Positions 50,772-59,214 of a stretch of 64,000 bases of DNA are shown piece by piece (positions within the stretch are counted from its first letter, which is position 1; every line of letters begins with the position of its first letter). Location of the stretch: NCBI RefSeq assembly GCF_014649375.1, contig NZ_BMSX01000003.1, positions 585,693 to 649,692 of the forward strand, in the 5' to 3' direction. Both the position numbers and the translations under genes were made by a program. Below the pieces are notes generated by a model, which saw only the letters and a program-made list of their open reading frames with translations, did not search any database and was not told where the DNA came from. This DNA is from Streptomyces aurantiogriseus. GTDB taxonomy: Bacteria > Actinomycetota > Actinomycetes > Streptomycetales > Streptomycetaceae.

Positions 50772-51677
50772 ATGGAAGCGATGAACGACGACCTCGCGGC
50801 CCTCGCCGCCCGCATCGACCGCACGAACGAGCTGCTGACGCGCATGCTCGCCGAGGTGGCCAAGACGCCCTCGACCCATGCGATCTTCGTCGACGCGGGG
50901 TACCTGTACGCGGCCGCGGGGCGGCTGATCGCCGGGACCGAGGACCGCCGGGCCTTCGACCTGGACGCGGAGGGCCTGATCGAGGCGCTCATCGACCGGG
51001 CCCGCACGGTCTTCGCGGACAGCCGGCTGCTGCGCGTCTACTGGTACGACGGCGCCCGGCGCCGCATCCACACCGCCGAGCAGCAGTCCATCGCCGAACT
51101 CCCGGACGTGAAGGTCCGGTTGGGCAATCTCAACGCCAACAACCAGCAGAAGGGCGTCGATTCCCTGATCCGCAGCGACCTGGAGTCCCTCGCCCGGCAC
51201 CGCGCCATCAGCGACGCGGCGTTGCTGGGGGGTGACGAGGACCTGGTATCGGCCGTGGAGGCCGCTCAGGGCTACGGCGCCCGCGTCCACCTCTGGGGCA
51301 TCGAGGCCCCCGAGGGCCGCAACCAGGCCGAGCCACTGCTGTGGGAGGTCGACAGCCAGCGCACCCTCGACCTCGACTTCTTCAAGCCGTACGTCTCACG
51401 GCGCACCGCCCCCGCCTACGAGGCGGCCGGCGCCACCCGGCCCACCCGCGAGGACGTCCGCTTCGTCGGCGCGCAGATCGCGGCGAAGTGGCTGGCAGCG
51501 CGGGGCAGGGAGTCCCTGGTGGAGCTGCTGCCCGGCCACCCGTACCTGCCCGGCTCCGTCGACCAGGACCTGCTGGTGGAGGCGGAGGGGATCCTGCAGT
51601 ACTCCCTGCGCGGACAGGCTGACCTGAGACGCGCGCTGCGGGACGGGTTCTGGGAACACCTGCAGGCGCAGTACTAG
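50772..51677 (+). CDS. NYN-domain (PIN-like) putative nuclease
   Basis: 301 residues from the ATG at 50772; GTG at 50757 and ATG at 50781 are close alternatives. The N-terminal helix LAALAARIDRTNELLTRMLA is followed by the NYN/PIN-like fold: AIFVDAGYLYAAAG with the first catalytic aspartate, VYWYDGARRRIHTAEQ, KGVDSLIRSDLESLARH with conserved aspartates, and ALLGGDEDLVSAVEAAQGYG with the third acid pair. Likely RNA-directed nuclease. The C-terminal 90 residues (REDVRFVGAQIAAKWLAARG) are helical. Confidence 0.88.
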   Translation: MEAMNDDLAALAARIDRTNELLTRMLAEVAKTPSTHAIFVDAGYLYAAAGRLIAGTEDRRAFDLDAEGLIEALIDRARTVFADSRLLRVYWYDGARRRIHTAEQQSIAELPDVKVRLGNLNANNQQKGVDSLIRSDLESLARHRAISDAALLGGDEDLVSAVEAAQGYGARVHLWGIEAPEGRNQAEPLLWEVDSQRTLDLDFFKPYVSRRTAPAYEAAGATRPTREDVRFVGAQIAAKWLAARGRESLVELLPGHPYLPGSVDQDLLVEAEGILQYSLRGQADLRRALRDGFWEHLQAQY

Positions 51678-51701
51678 GTCTCTGTCCAGGTCGTCTCTGT
51701 C

Positions 51702-52574
51702 CTAGGCCTGGGGGTTCTTGTCCCAGAAGTCGGCCAGGGCGTGAGCCGTCGGCAGGGGTCGGTCCAGGTTGGGGGAGTGCTCGGCGCCGGGGACGACGGT
51801 CCGGTGCGCGCCGAGTCGTACGGCCATGTCGTCCAGGACGGTCACCGGCCAGGTGTCGTCGCGGGCGCCCGACAGGACGTGGAACGGCAGTGGGACGGCG
51901 GCGAGTTCGGCGACCCGGTTCGGCTCGACGAGCAACTGGCGGCCGGTGGCGAGGAGTTGCGCCGGTTTGTGGTTCACCCAGCGCAGGCGCAGCATGGGCA
52001 GCTCGCCGAAGCCGCGAGCGGGGCCGCCGACCTCCTCCGGGGGGCCCATCGCCATGATGGCCTCCCACACCTCGGGCATCGTCATCACCGCGAGCGCGTC
52101 GTGCAGCAGCTTCACACGCTGCTGCTGGGAGACGGAGATCTGGGCCGGACCCGAGGCGACCAGGGTGAACGAGACGAAGGGGGAATGGTCCAGGAGGACC
52201 GCGGCCCGGGCGATCTGACCGCCCAGGGAGTGCCCGACGAGATGCACGGGCGTGTCGAAGGCGGCCGCCTGCGCGAGCACGTCCTGCGCCAACTCCTCCT
52301 GCGCGTACGGGGATTCGTCGTCGGCGGGCCCGTCCGACTCGTTCTGCCCGCGCCCGTCCACGGCGATGGTCCGGTACCCGCGCACCGCGAGGGGCTGGTG
52401 CAGGAGGTGGAAGTCCTCCTTGCTCCCGGTGAATCCGGGCAGCAGCAGCGCGACGCCCCGCGGTTCGACACCGGCGGCCACGGGCGAGTCGACGACGGCG
52501 AACGTGCCGCGCGCGGTCCGCAGGGGGTAGGCGCGGGCGCCGGGGGGCGGCGTGAAGTTGATCGGCGTGGTCAC
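51702..52574 (-). CDS. Alpha/beta hydrolase
   Basis: 290 residues. Motifs: VALLLPGFTGSKEDFHLLHQ with the oxyanion-hole region, TIAVDGRGQNESDGP, nucleophile elbow HLVGHSLGGQIARAA, late aspartate in HVLSGARDDTWPV and histidine in VPGAEHSPNLD. Soluble serine hydrolase of unknown substrate. Convergent with the NYN gene (24 bases between stops). Confidence 0.9.
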   Translation of the reverse strand: MTTPINFTPPPGARAYPLRTARGTFAVVDSPVAAGVEPRGVALLLPGFTGSKEDFHLLHQPLAVRGYRTIAVDGRGQNESDGPADDESPYAQEELAQDVLAQAAAFDTPVHLVGHSLGGQIARAAVLLDHSPFVSFTLVASGPAQISVSQQQRVKLLHDALAVMTMPEVWEAIMAMGPPEEVGGPARGFGELPMLRLRWVNHKPAQLLATGRQLLVEPNRVAELAAVPLPFHVLSGARDDTWPVTVLDDMAVRLGAHRTVVPGAEHSPNLDRPLPTAHALADFWDKNPQA

Positions 52575-52631
52575 GGGGTGAGGCTACCGGGAGGGCGCGG
52601 GAGAGACGCAGAGGCGGCTCCCCGAACGCCG

Positions 52632-52666
52632 ACGGCCCGGCCCCTCCGAGGGAGGGACCGGGCCGT
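52632..52666 (-). terminator. Terminator downstream of the helicase gene
   Basis: 16-bp stem with one mismatch (52632-52647 with 52651-52666) and a three-base loop, between the helicase stop and the hydrolase start on the same strand. Confidence 0.75.
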
Positions 52667-52719
52667 GGGGCCGTAGGGCTGTCCTGCCGGGCGATCCGGG
52701 CGACCCGGGCGACCCGTTC

Positions 52720-52760
52720 CGATCCGGGAGTCCCGGGTGTCGATCCGGGAGTCCCGGGTG
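52720..52760. repeat. Tandem 20-bp repeat after helicase gene
   Basis: CGATCCGGGAGTCCCGGGTG at 52720-52739 and again at 52741-52760, with degenerate GATCCGGGCGACCCGGG copies to the left. Each contains a partial dyad (CCGGGAGTCCCGG). Confidence 0.8.
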
Positions 52761-52770
52761 ACCCGGACGA

Positions 52771-55653
52771 TCAGCCGTCCGCGGGCTCCGCGGCGGCCGT
52801 CGCCTTGCGCGTACGCCGGACCTTCGGCTTCGCCTCGACCGCGTCGGCCGTCGCTTCCGCCGCGGCTGCGGTCTTGCGGGTGCGGCGGGGCTTGACGTCG
52901 GGTTCCTGCGTGGCCTGGGCCGGGATGTCGGCAGTGGTGGCTGCCGCCGGCTGGGTGGCCTTGCGGGTGCGGCGGGGCTTGGCTTCCGTGGCCTCGACGG
53001 TGTCGACGGCGGCTTCGGCCGGGGCCGTCGCCTTGCGCGTACGACGCGGCTTGACCTCGGTGGCGTCCGACGCCGTCTCCGGAGCCTCGACGGTCGCGGC
53101 GGCCGTCTTCCGGGTGCGGCGCGGCTTGGCTTCCGCGGCCTCGACGGTGTCGACAGCGGCTGCGGCCGGGGCCGCGGCCTTGCGCGTACGACGCGGCTTG
53201 GCTTCCGTGCCTTCCGCCGCGGCTGCGGTCTTGCGGGTGCGGCGGGGCTTGACGTCGGGTTCCTGCGTGGCCTGGGCCGGGATGTCGGCAGTGGTGGCTG
53301 CCGCCGGCTGGGTGGCCTTGCGGGTGCGGCGCGGCTTGGTCTCCGTGCCCTCGACGGTGTCGACGGCTGCCTCGGCGGTGGCCGCGGTCTTGCGGGTGCG
53401 GCGCGGCTTGGCTTCCGTGGCCTCGACGGTGTCGACGGCGGCTTCGGCCGGGGCCGTCGCCTTGCGCGTACGACGCGGCTTGACCTCGGTGGCGTCCGAC
53501 GCCGTCTCCGGAGCCTCGACGGTCGCGGCAGCCGTCTTCCGGGTGCGGCGCGGCTTGGCTTCCGTGCCCTCGACCGTGTCGACCGTGGCTGCGGCCGGGG
53601 CCGTGGCCTTGCGCGTGCGACGCGGCTTGGCCTCGGCGGCCTCCGTCACGGTCTCCGCGGCCTCGACCGTGTCGGCCACGGTTTCCGCGGGGGCCGTGGC
53701 CTTGCGGGTCCGGCGGCGCGGCTTGGCTTCCGCGGTCTCCGCGGTGTCGACGGCGGCCTCGGCGGCGGGGGTCTCCGCAGCCGTCTCGGCGGGGGCCGTG
53801 GCCTTGCGCGTGCGACGCGGCTTGGCCTCGGCGGCCTCCGTCACGGTCTCCGCGGCCTCGACCGTGTCGGCCACGGTTTCCGCGGGGGCCGTGGCCTTGC
53901 GGGTCCGGCGGCGCGGCTTGGCTTCCGCGGTCTCGGCCGTGTCGACGGCGGCCTCGGCGGCCGGAGTCTCCGCAGCCGTCTCCGCCGGGGCGTCCGCGCC
54001 GCGGCGGGTCCGGCGGCGGCGCGGCTTCGTCGGGGTCTCCGGAGTGTCGACGGCCGGGCCCTCCGCCGTCGTCACGGCCGCTTCAGCGGCCTCGGGGGCG
54101 GTGGGCTCGACGGCCGTCGCGGGGGCGGCGGCGACCGCCTCCTGCGCGGCCCCGCCCCGCGTACGGCGCCGACGGCGCAGTGTGCGGGACGAAGCCGACT
54201 CCTCCGTCGCGGGCGCCGTGGCCTCGGTCGCCGGCGTGGCGTCGAGCGGCGACCCGCCCCGCGTACGACGGCGGCTGCGCGGCGTACGGGCGGGGCGCTC
54301 GCGGTCGGCGGAGCGGGACTCGTCCCGGCCGCCCCGGCGGTCACCGCGACCGCGTGCACCGCGGCCGCCCGGCTCGCCCAGGTCCTCCAGCTCCTCCGCG
54401 TCGAGCCCGGCGCGCGTGCGCTCCGAGCGCGGCAGGACGCCCTTCGTGCCGGCGGGGATGCCGAGGTCCTCGAAGAGGTGCGGGGAGGTGGAGTACGTCT
54501 CCGGCGGGTCGGCGAAGTCCAGCTCCAGCGCCTTGTTGATCAGCTGCCAGCGCGGGATGTCATCCCAGTCGACGAGCGTGATCGCCGTACCCTTCGCGCC
54601 CGCGCGGCCCGTACGGCCGACACGGTGCAGGTACGTCTTCTCGTCCTCGGGGGACTGGTAGTTGACGACGTGGGTCACGCCCTCGACGTCGATGCCGCGG
54701 GCGGCGACGTCGGTGCAGACGAGGACGTCGACCTTGCCGTTGCGGAAGGCGCGCAGCGCCTGTTCGCGGGCGCCCTGCCCGAGGTCGCCGTGGACCGCGC
54801 CGGAGGCGAAGCCGCGGCGCTGGAGCTGCTCGGCGATGTCGGCGGCCGTGCGCTTGGTACGGCAGAAGATCATCGCCAGTCCGCGGCCGTCGGCCTGCAG
54901 GATGCGGGCGACCATCTCCGGCTTGTCCATGGAGTGCGCGCGGTAGACGAACTGCTTGATGTTCGCGACGGTCGCGCCCTCGTCGTCCGGCGCGGTGGCA
55001 CGGATGTGGGTGGGCTGCGACATGTAGCGGCGCGCGAGGCCGATGACCGCGCCCGGCATGGTCGCCGAGAACAGCATGGTCTGGCGCTTCGCCGGCAGCA
55101 TGTCGATGATCTTCTCGACGTCGGGCAGGAAGCCCAGGTCGAGCATCTCGTCGGCCTCGTCGAGGACCAGGCACTTGACGTGCTTCAGGTTCAGCTTCTT
55201 CTGGCCCGCGAGGTCCAGCAGGCGGCCCGGGGTGCCGACGACCACGTCGACGCCCTTCTTCAGGGCCTCGACCTGGGGCTCGTAGGCCCGACCGCCGTAG
55301 ATCGCGGTGACGCGCACGTTGCGCACCTTGCCCGCAGTGAGCAGGTCGTTGGTGACCTGCGTGCACAGCTCGCGCGTGGGGACGACGACGAGCGCCTGCG
55401 GGGCGTCGGTGAGGTCCTCGGGCTTGGCGCGGCCGGCCTCGACGTCGACGGGGACGGTGACGCGCTCGAGGAGCGGAAGGCCGAAGCCGAGCGTCTTGCC
55501 GGTGCCGGTCTTGGCCTGGCCGATGACGTCCGTGCCCGACAGGGCCACGGGGAGCGTCATCTCCTGGATGGGGAAGGGGGTGATGATGCCGACGGCCTCC
55601 AGGGCCTCGGCGGTCTCGGGAAGGATCCCGAGCTCTCGGAACGTCGTAGTCAG
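52771..55653 (-). CDS. DEAD-box RNA helicase (RhlE/CshA-like) with 16-fold repeated basic tail; probable CTG start
   Basis: 960 residues if started at the CTG at 55653; the first ATG (55560) would delete the Q motif. Core: TFRELGILPETAEALEAVGI, Q motif TPFPIQE, motif I AKTGTGKT, CLVLDEADEMLDLGF (DEAD), FSATMP (SAT), IFCRTKRTAADIAEQL, ATDVAARG-type block CTDVAARGIDVEGV and HRVGRTGRAG. From about residue 420 an Arg/Gly/Asp linker leads to a tail of sixteen K-P-R-R-(R)-T-R-K motifs separated by Ala/Thr/Glu-rich spacers. ATP-dependent RNA unwinding (ribosome assembly, decay); the tail probably binds RNA. Orthologue of the rhlE-type helicase next to a ferritin-like gene in mycobacteria. Confidence 0.92.
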   Translation of the reverse strand: MTTTFRELGILPETAEALEAVGIITPFPIQEMTLPVALSGTDVIGQAKTGTGKTLGFGLPLLERVTVPVDVEAGRAKPEDLTDAPQALVVVPTRELCTQVTNDLLTAGKVRNVRVTAIYGGRAYEPQVEALKKGVDVVVGTPGRLLDLAGQKKLNLKHVKCLVLDEADEMLDLGFLPDVEKIIDMLPAKRQTMLFSATMPGAVIGLARRYMSQPTHIRATAPDDEGATVANIKQFVYRAHSMDKPEMVARILQADGRGLAMIFCRTKRTAADIAEQLQRRGFASGAVHGDLGQGAREQALRAFRNGKVDVLVCTDVAARGIDVEGVTHVVNYQSPEDEKTYLHRVGRTGRAGAKGTAITLVDWDDIPRWQLINKALELDFADPPETYSTSPHLFEDLGIPAGTKGVLPRSERTRAGLDAEELEDLGEPGGRGARGRGDRRGGRDESRSADRERPARTPRSRRRTRGGSPLDATPATEATAPATEESASSRTLRRRRRTRGGAAQEAVAAAPATAVEPTAPEAAEAAVTTAEGPAVDTPETPTKPRRRRTRRGADAPAETAAETPAAEAAVDTAETAEAKPRRRTRKATAPAETVADTVEAAETVTEAAEAKPRRTRKATAPAETAAETPAAEAAVDTAETAEAKPRRRTRKATAPAETVADTVEAAETVTEAAEAKPRRTRKATAPAAATVDTVEGTEAKPRRTRKTAAATVEAPETASDATEVKPRRTRKATAPAEAAVDTVEATEAKPRRTRKTAATAEAAVDTVEGTETKPRRTRKATQPAAATTADIPAQATQEPDVKPRRTRKTAAAAEGTEAKPRRTRKAAAPAAAAVDTVEAAEAKPRRTRKTAAATVEAPETASDATEVKPRRTRKATAPAEAAVDTVEATEAKPRRTRKATQPAAATTADIPAQATQEPDVKPRRTRKTAAAAEATADAVEAKPKVRRTRKATAAAEPADG
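52795..54060 (-). repeat. Coding minisatellite in helicase tail
   Basis: Imperfect tandem copies of a 48-99 base unit encoding KPRRTRK plus a spacer. Longer blocks are themselves duplicated: for example the stretch around 52860-53080 recurs almost exactly around 53220-53340 and 53380-53540, and 53600-53800 recurs at 53800-53960. Confidence 0.9.
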
Positions 55654-56067
55654 GGTGCTGCCTCTTCTGTGTGCGCGGTGCGAGGCGAGCGCGGGGGTCG
55701 TGTCGGACCGTGCCGGGGACGTCGGCCGCCTCTCACGGGCAAGCCGTCAGGACACGGGACCTCATCCGACGCTCTAGCCTTCGAACCGCTGAGGTGTCCC
55801 TCCGATCCCCGTACGCACAGTGCCGTACGGTCAGGGAGGGCTGTCGGGTCGGAGCCGATCGGGCCACCGACCGGGCATCCTCATACGTGCGGCCCGTCGA
55901 GTACTCGGCAGGCGCATTACCACCATACCCCGGAATCGCGCACACGCGATGGCCGATTCGGTCACGTTGTGGTTGTCACACCGACGCGCCCGGTCCGTCG
56001 CGTCGTCGTGGCCACACAGATTGACCAGGGACTTCCGTCGCGCGGCGAGCGGGCTATTGTGCGCTTC
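55654..56067. other. Divergent intergenic region, helicase leader
   Basis: 414 bases between the helicase and ferritin-like genes. GAAGAGGCAG just before the CTG could be the helicase ribosome binding site. CCGTACGCACAGTGCCGTACGG (near 55817-55838) is a short inverted repeat. A long untranslated leader would fit cold- or growth-regulated DEAD helicases. No further gene seen. Confidence 0.5.
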
Positions 56068-56796
56068 ATGACGACCTCTGACACGCCTGAGAACGCCACC
56101 GCCGGGATCGCCTCGCAGGACTGGGCGCATGCCTCCGCCGATCCCCAGTACCGTGCCGCGGTCGTGGATCTGCTCGGCGCTCTGGCGTACGGCGAGCTGG
56201 CGGCGTTCGAACGGCTCGCCGAGGACGCCAAGCTGGCGCCCTCGCTGGAGGACAAGGCGGAGCTGGCGAAGATGGCGTCGGCCGAGTTCCACCACTTCGA
56301 GCGGCTGCGCGACCGGCTCACGGAGATCGGTGAGGAACCGACGCACGCGATGGAGCCGTTCGTCGCCGCGCTCGACGGCTTCCACAAGCAGACGGCCCCC
56401 TCGGACTGGCTGGAGGGCCTCGTCAAGGCGTACGTCGGCGACTCGATCGCCAGCGACTTCTACCGCGAGGTCGCGGTGCGCCTGGACTCCGACACCCGCG
56501 CCCTGGTGCTGGCCGTGCTCGACGACACCGGTCACGCCGGCTTCGCCGTGGACCGGGTGCGCTCGGCCATCGACGCCGACCCGCGTGTGGGCGGACGCCT
56601 CGCGTTGTGGGCACGACGGCTGATGGGCGAGGCCCTCTCGCAGTCCCAGCGGGTGGTCGCGGACCGCGACGCGCTGTCCACGATGCTCGTCGGCGGGGTC
56701 GCGGACGGTTTCGACCTCGCCGAGGTCGGCAAGATGTTCTCCCGTATCACCGAGGCCCACACCAAGCGGATGGCTGCGCTGGGCTTGGCGGCCTAG
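56068..56796 (+). CDS. Ferritin-like fold protein
   Basis: 242 residues. Two di-iron-type half motifs: GELAAFERLAEDA and MASAEFHHFERLRDRL (E and ExxH), and later VGDSIASDFYREVAVRL with ALVLAVLDDTGHAGFAVDRV, giving the E/ExxH-E/ExxH-like layout of ferritin-like proteins related to MiaE. The C-terminal helix contains FSRITEAHTKRMAALG. Conserved in actinobacteria beside the rhlE-type helicase; function not established (possibly a monooxygenase acting on RNA or small molecules). Confidence 0.88.
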   Translation: MTTSDTPENATAGIASQDWAHASADPQYRAAVVDLLGALAYGELAAFERLAEDAKLAPSLEDKAELAKMASAEFHHFERLRDRLTEIGEEPTHAMEPFVAALDGFHKQTAPSDWLEGLVKAYVGDSIASDFYREVAVRLDSDTRALVLAVLDDTGHAGFAVDRVRSAIDADPRVGGRLALWARRLMGEALSQSQRVVADRDALSTMLVGGVADGFDLAEVGKMFSRITEAHTKRMAALGLAA

Positions 56797-57043
56797 GCGT
56801 ATTGACCCGCAGCGTTGTTCACACGGCTGATCGGGTCGCCGGAAGCAACGGTGCCTCATCCATCGGCGCAGGAGAGCGGGGGCGAGGGGGGTGCCCCCGC
56901 GCGAGGTCGTCCGGGCGTGGGGGAGCGTTCAGCCGGGGGAACCGGGCCCTCGTAGGACGCCAAAGCGGAGGAAGACGTACCAGGACCTGCGTCCGCGGCA
57001 TGATCCGCTGGGCGGGCCCTGAGGGCGCTATCGGCGCCGGCCG

Positions 57044-57313
57044 CTACGCCGGCGCTGATCGTCGCCGGAGGCGGCCCGCGGGGCGCAGCAGCAAGGAGAG
57101 CGACGCGGCGGAGATGATCGCCGCGCCCAGGAGGCTCAGCAGTGCGGAGCCGGGGCCCAGCGCGCTGTGGGTGACGAAGTCACCGAACAGGGCTCCGGCA
57201 AGGCCTGTCGCGAACACCAGGGTGGGTGCGGGCAGTCGGTGGGACAGGCGATGGACCGCCGCCCACGCGAGCACGAGACCGAGCACAGCGGAGCCGAGCG
57301 CTTCCAAGATCAT
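57044..57313 (-). CDS. Small membrane protein (89 aa)
   Basis: Three predicted helices: MILEALGSAVLGLVLAWAAV, PAPTLVFATGLAGALFGDFV and LLSLLGAAIISAASLSLLL, then an Arg-rich tail (RPAGRLRRRSAPA). The length and glycine pattern (TGLAGALFGDFVTH) resemble GlsB/YeaQ/YmgE-type small transglycosylase-associated proteins, but this is weak. Alone, downstream of the DUF3107 terminator. Confidence 0.7.
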   Translation of the reverse strand: MILEALGSAVLGLVLAWAAVHRLSHRLPAPTLVFATGLAGALFGDFVTHSALGPGSALLSLLGAAIISAASLSLLLRPAGRLRRRSAPA

Positions 57314-57529
57314 GCGGGTCCCTCCCAGACGGCGGGCTGTGCACCAAGGTCGTAGCCCGTCATACCCGTGACCTGCGGAAGGCAATCCTCCCGCGTGGGG
57401 GAGTTGTGCGCCGTCTGTGGAGAAATCCCGGCGGGAACCGGGGCCGGAAACGGCGGTCGGGGGAACCGCGGCGGGCAAGCCACGGCGGGGAGCCGGGGAG
57501 ATCGCAGCGGGAAAACCACGGCGGGAAAG

Positions 57530-57570
57530 GAGAGGGGCCCGGCAGCCTGTCCGGCCGCCGGGCCCCTCTC
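57530..57570 (-). terminator. Terminator after DUF3107 gene
   Basis: Perfect 14-bp stem (57530-57543 with 57557-57570) and 13-base loop, beginning 13 bases beyond the minus-strand stop codon. Confidence 0.85.
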
Positions 57571-57582
57571 GCGTGCGTGCAC

Positions 57583-57810
57583 CTACAGCGCGCCGAAGCC
57601 CACCTTGCGCGGGGCCGGCTCGCCCAGCTCGACGTAGGCCAGGCGGTCGGCCGGGACCAGGACCTTGCGGCCGTGCTGGTCCTCGAGGCTGAGCAGCTGC
57701 GACTTCCCGGCCAGTGCCTCGGCCACTACCCGCTCGACCTCCTCGGGGCTCTGACCGCTCTCCAGAACGATCTCGCGGGGCGCGTGCTGCACGCCGATCT
57801 TGACCTCCAC
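57583..57810 (-). CDS. DUF3107 protein (Rv3208A/TB9.4-like)
   Basis: 75 residues from a GTG with GGAGGGA upstream: VEVKIGVQHAPREIVLESGQ, SPEEVERVVAEALAGKSQLL, SLEDQHGRKVLVPADRLAYV. Highly conserved actinobacterial small beta/alpha protein of unknown function. Located 147 bases after the TetR gene on the same strand, and next to TetR in mycobacteria too, so the link is old. Confidence 0.9.
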   Translation of the reverse strand: MEVKIGVQHAPREIVLESGQSPEEVERVVAEALAGKSQLLSLEDQHGRKVLVPADRLAYVELGEPAPRKVGFGAL

Positions 57811-57957
57811 GGCTATGTCCCTCCGACGGTCATGGGTGCGCGGGCGTCCGCGCCGTACGCTGCACACATTAGCCCGGTGAGGGGACGGACACGGCGCGGC
57901 CGTCCACGCCAGGAGCGAACAGCGGACGGGAACAAACGGCCGAGGCGGGTGCGGCGC

Positions 57958-58599
57958 TCAGTGCTGCTCGGTGCCGTGCAGCGGGAATCCGGCGATGCCT
58001 CGCCAGGCCAGGGAGGCCAGCAGCTGCACCGCCTCGTCGCGCGGGACGCTGCGGTCGCTGTGCAGCCAGGAACGGGCCACCACCTGGGCGAGGCCGCCGA
58101 GGCCGGAGGCCAGCAGCATCGACTCCGCGCGCGAGAGGCCCGTGTCCTCGGCGATCACGTCACAGATCGCCTCGGCGCACTCGTTGGTGACCTTGTCGAC
58201 GCGCTCGCGCACCGCGGGCTCGTTCGTCAGGTCCGACTCGAAGACCAGGCGGAAGGCGCCGCCGTCGTCCTCGACGTAGGCGAAGTAGGCGTCCATCGTC
58301 GCGCGGACGCGCTGCTTGTTGTCGGTCGTCGACGCCAGCGCGCCCCGCACCGCCTGGATGAGGGACTCGCAGTGCTGGTCCAGCAGGGCGAGGTAGAGGT
58401 CGAGCTTGCCCGGGAAGTGCTGGTAGAGCACCGGCTTGCTGACGCCGGCCCGCTCGGCGATGTCGTCCATCGCGGCCGCGTGGTAGCCCTGTGCGACGAA
58501 GACTTCCTGGGCGGCGCCCAGCAGCTGGTTCCGTCGGGCACGGCGCGGCAGGCGCGTGCCTCGCGGGCGCGCTGCCTCAGTTTGCTCGATGGCTGTCAC
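57958..58599 (-). CDS. TetR-family transcriptional regulator
   Basis: 213 residues from a GTG at 58599 (GGAGG five bases upstream). The N-terminal HTH is RRARRNQLLGAAQEVFVAQG, YHAAAMDDIAERAGVSKPVL and YQHFPGKLDLYLALLDQHCE. The ligand-binding domain begins ATMDAYFAYVEDDGGAFRLV. Ligand and regulon unknown; the neighbours (DUF3107, helicase, acidic protein) do not suggest a drug pump. Orthologous by position to Rv3208. Confidence 0.93.
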   Translation of the reverse strand: MTAIEQTEAARPRGTRLPRRARRNQLLGAAQEVFVAQGYHAAAMDDIAERAGVSKPVLYQHFPGKLDLYLALLDQHCESLIQAVRGALASTTDNKQRVRATMDAYFAYVEDDGGAFRLVFESDLTNEPAVRERVDKVTNECAEAICDVIAEDTGLSRAESMLLASGLGGLAQVVARSWLHSDRSVPRDEAVQLLASLAWRGIAGFPLHGTEQH

Positions 58600-58791
58600 G
58601 CCGCCTCCCAAAGTCGTCCTCTTGCGGTGTGCCGCCGCGCCGCCATCGTACTTTTCGGTAACCGTGCTGTGCGCGGTGAGAGCGCAGAATTTCACGGACC
58701 GGACGATGACAAAAGCGGTGCGGAAGGTTTCAAACCGGGGCGTTGTGGGCATAATGCGGCCCCGCTCCAGCTCAGCGCACGATGCCGGCCG

Positions 58792-59016
58792 TCAGCGGTA
58801 GTCGTCCTCGTCGAGCGAGACGACGCGGGCCTGTTCGACAAGGTCGGCCTCGTTCGCCCGGGCGGGGTCGACGCCCTCCAGGGGGTCGTCGTGCTCCGGT
58901 GTGACGTCCGCGTGCTGTTCGGCGGCATCGTTCTCCGGGGCCTCGACGTCGAACTCCGCGGCGCCGCTGTCGTCCTCGTCCGCGAACGTCTCGGGATCGG
59001 TGGGGTCGATGGCCAT
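58792..59016 (-). CDS. Small acidic protein (74 aa)
   Basis: MAIDPTDPETFADEDDSGAA, EFDVEAPENDAAEQHADVTP, EHDDPLEGVDPARANEADLV and EQARVVSLDEDDYR; about a third Asp/Glu, probably disordered. ATG preceded by GAAGGGAGC. The C-terminus EADLVEQARVVSLDEDDYR is a pattern I recall at the end of several small Streptomyces acidic proteins. No known function. Upstream of and on the same strand as TetR, with about 190 bases between. Confidence 0.75.
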   Translation of the reverse strand: MAIDPTDPETFADEDDSGAAEFDVEAPENDAAEQHADVTPEHDDPLEGVDPARANEADLVEQARVVSLDEDDYR

Positions 59017-59214
59017 GGTGGGCTCCCTTCCTACGAACGTCCCTGGGATGCAGGGGCCACACGCGGGTGCCCTCTGTACGAGCCTAGGAGACACCCTTTG
59101 CGGACGCTATGCGATGTGCCCAGGAATCGCGCCCCTATCTGTACGACGCATGGTCCGCCGTCTGTGACGGCGAACACACGGGCCGGGGCGTGATCGTCTC
59201 GTAACATTGCGGGC

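Noticed and set aside
52795..54060. Regular repeats resembling a CRISPR array or satellite
   Set aside because: The units stay in one coding frame, vary in length by multiples of three and encode K-P-R-R-T-R-K motifs; no unique spacers and no cas genes.
52805..54661. 618-codon plus-strand frame rich in VxRxRRGL repeats
   Set aside because: Mirror of the helicase tail repeats on the other strand; the helicase frame has motifs continuous with the tail.
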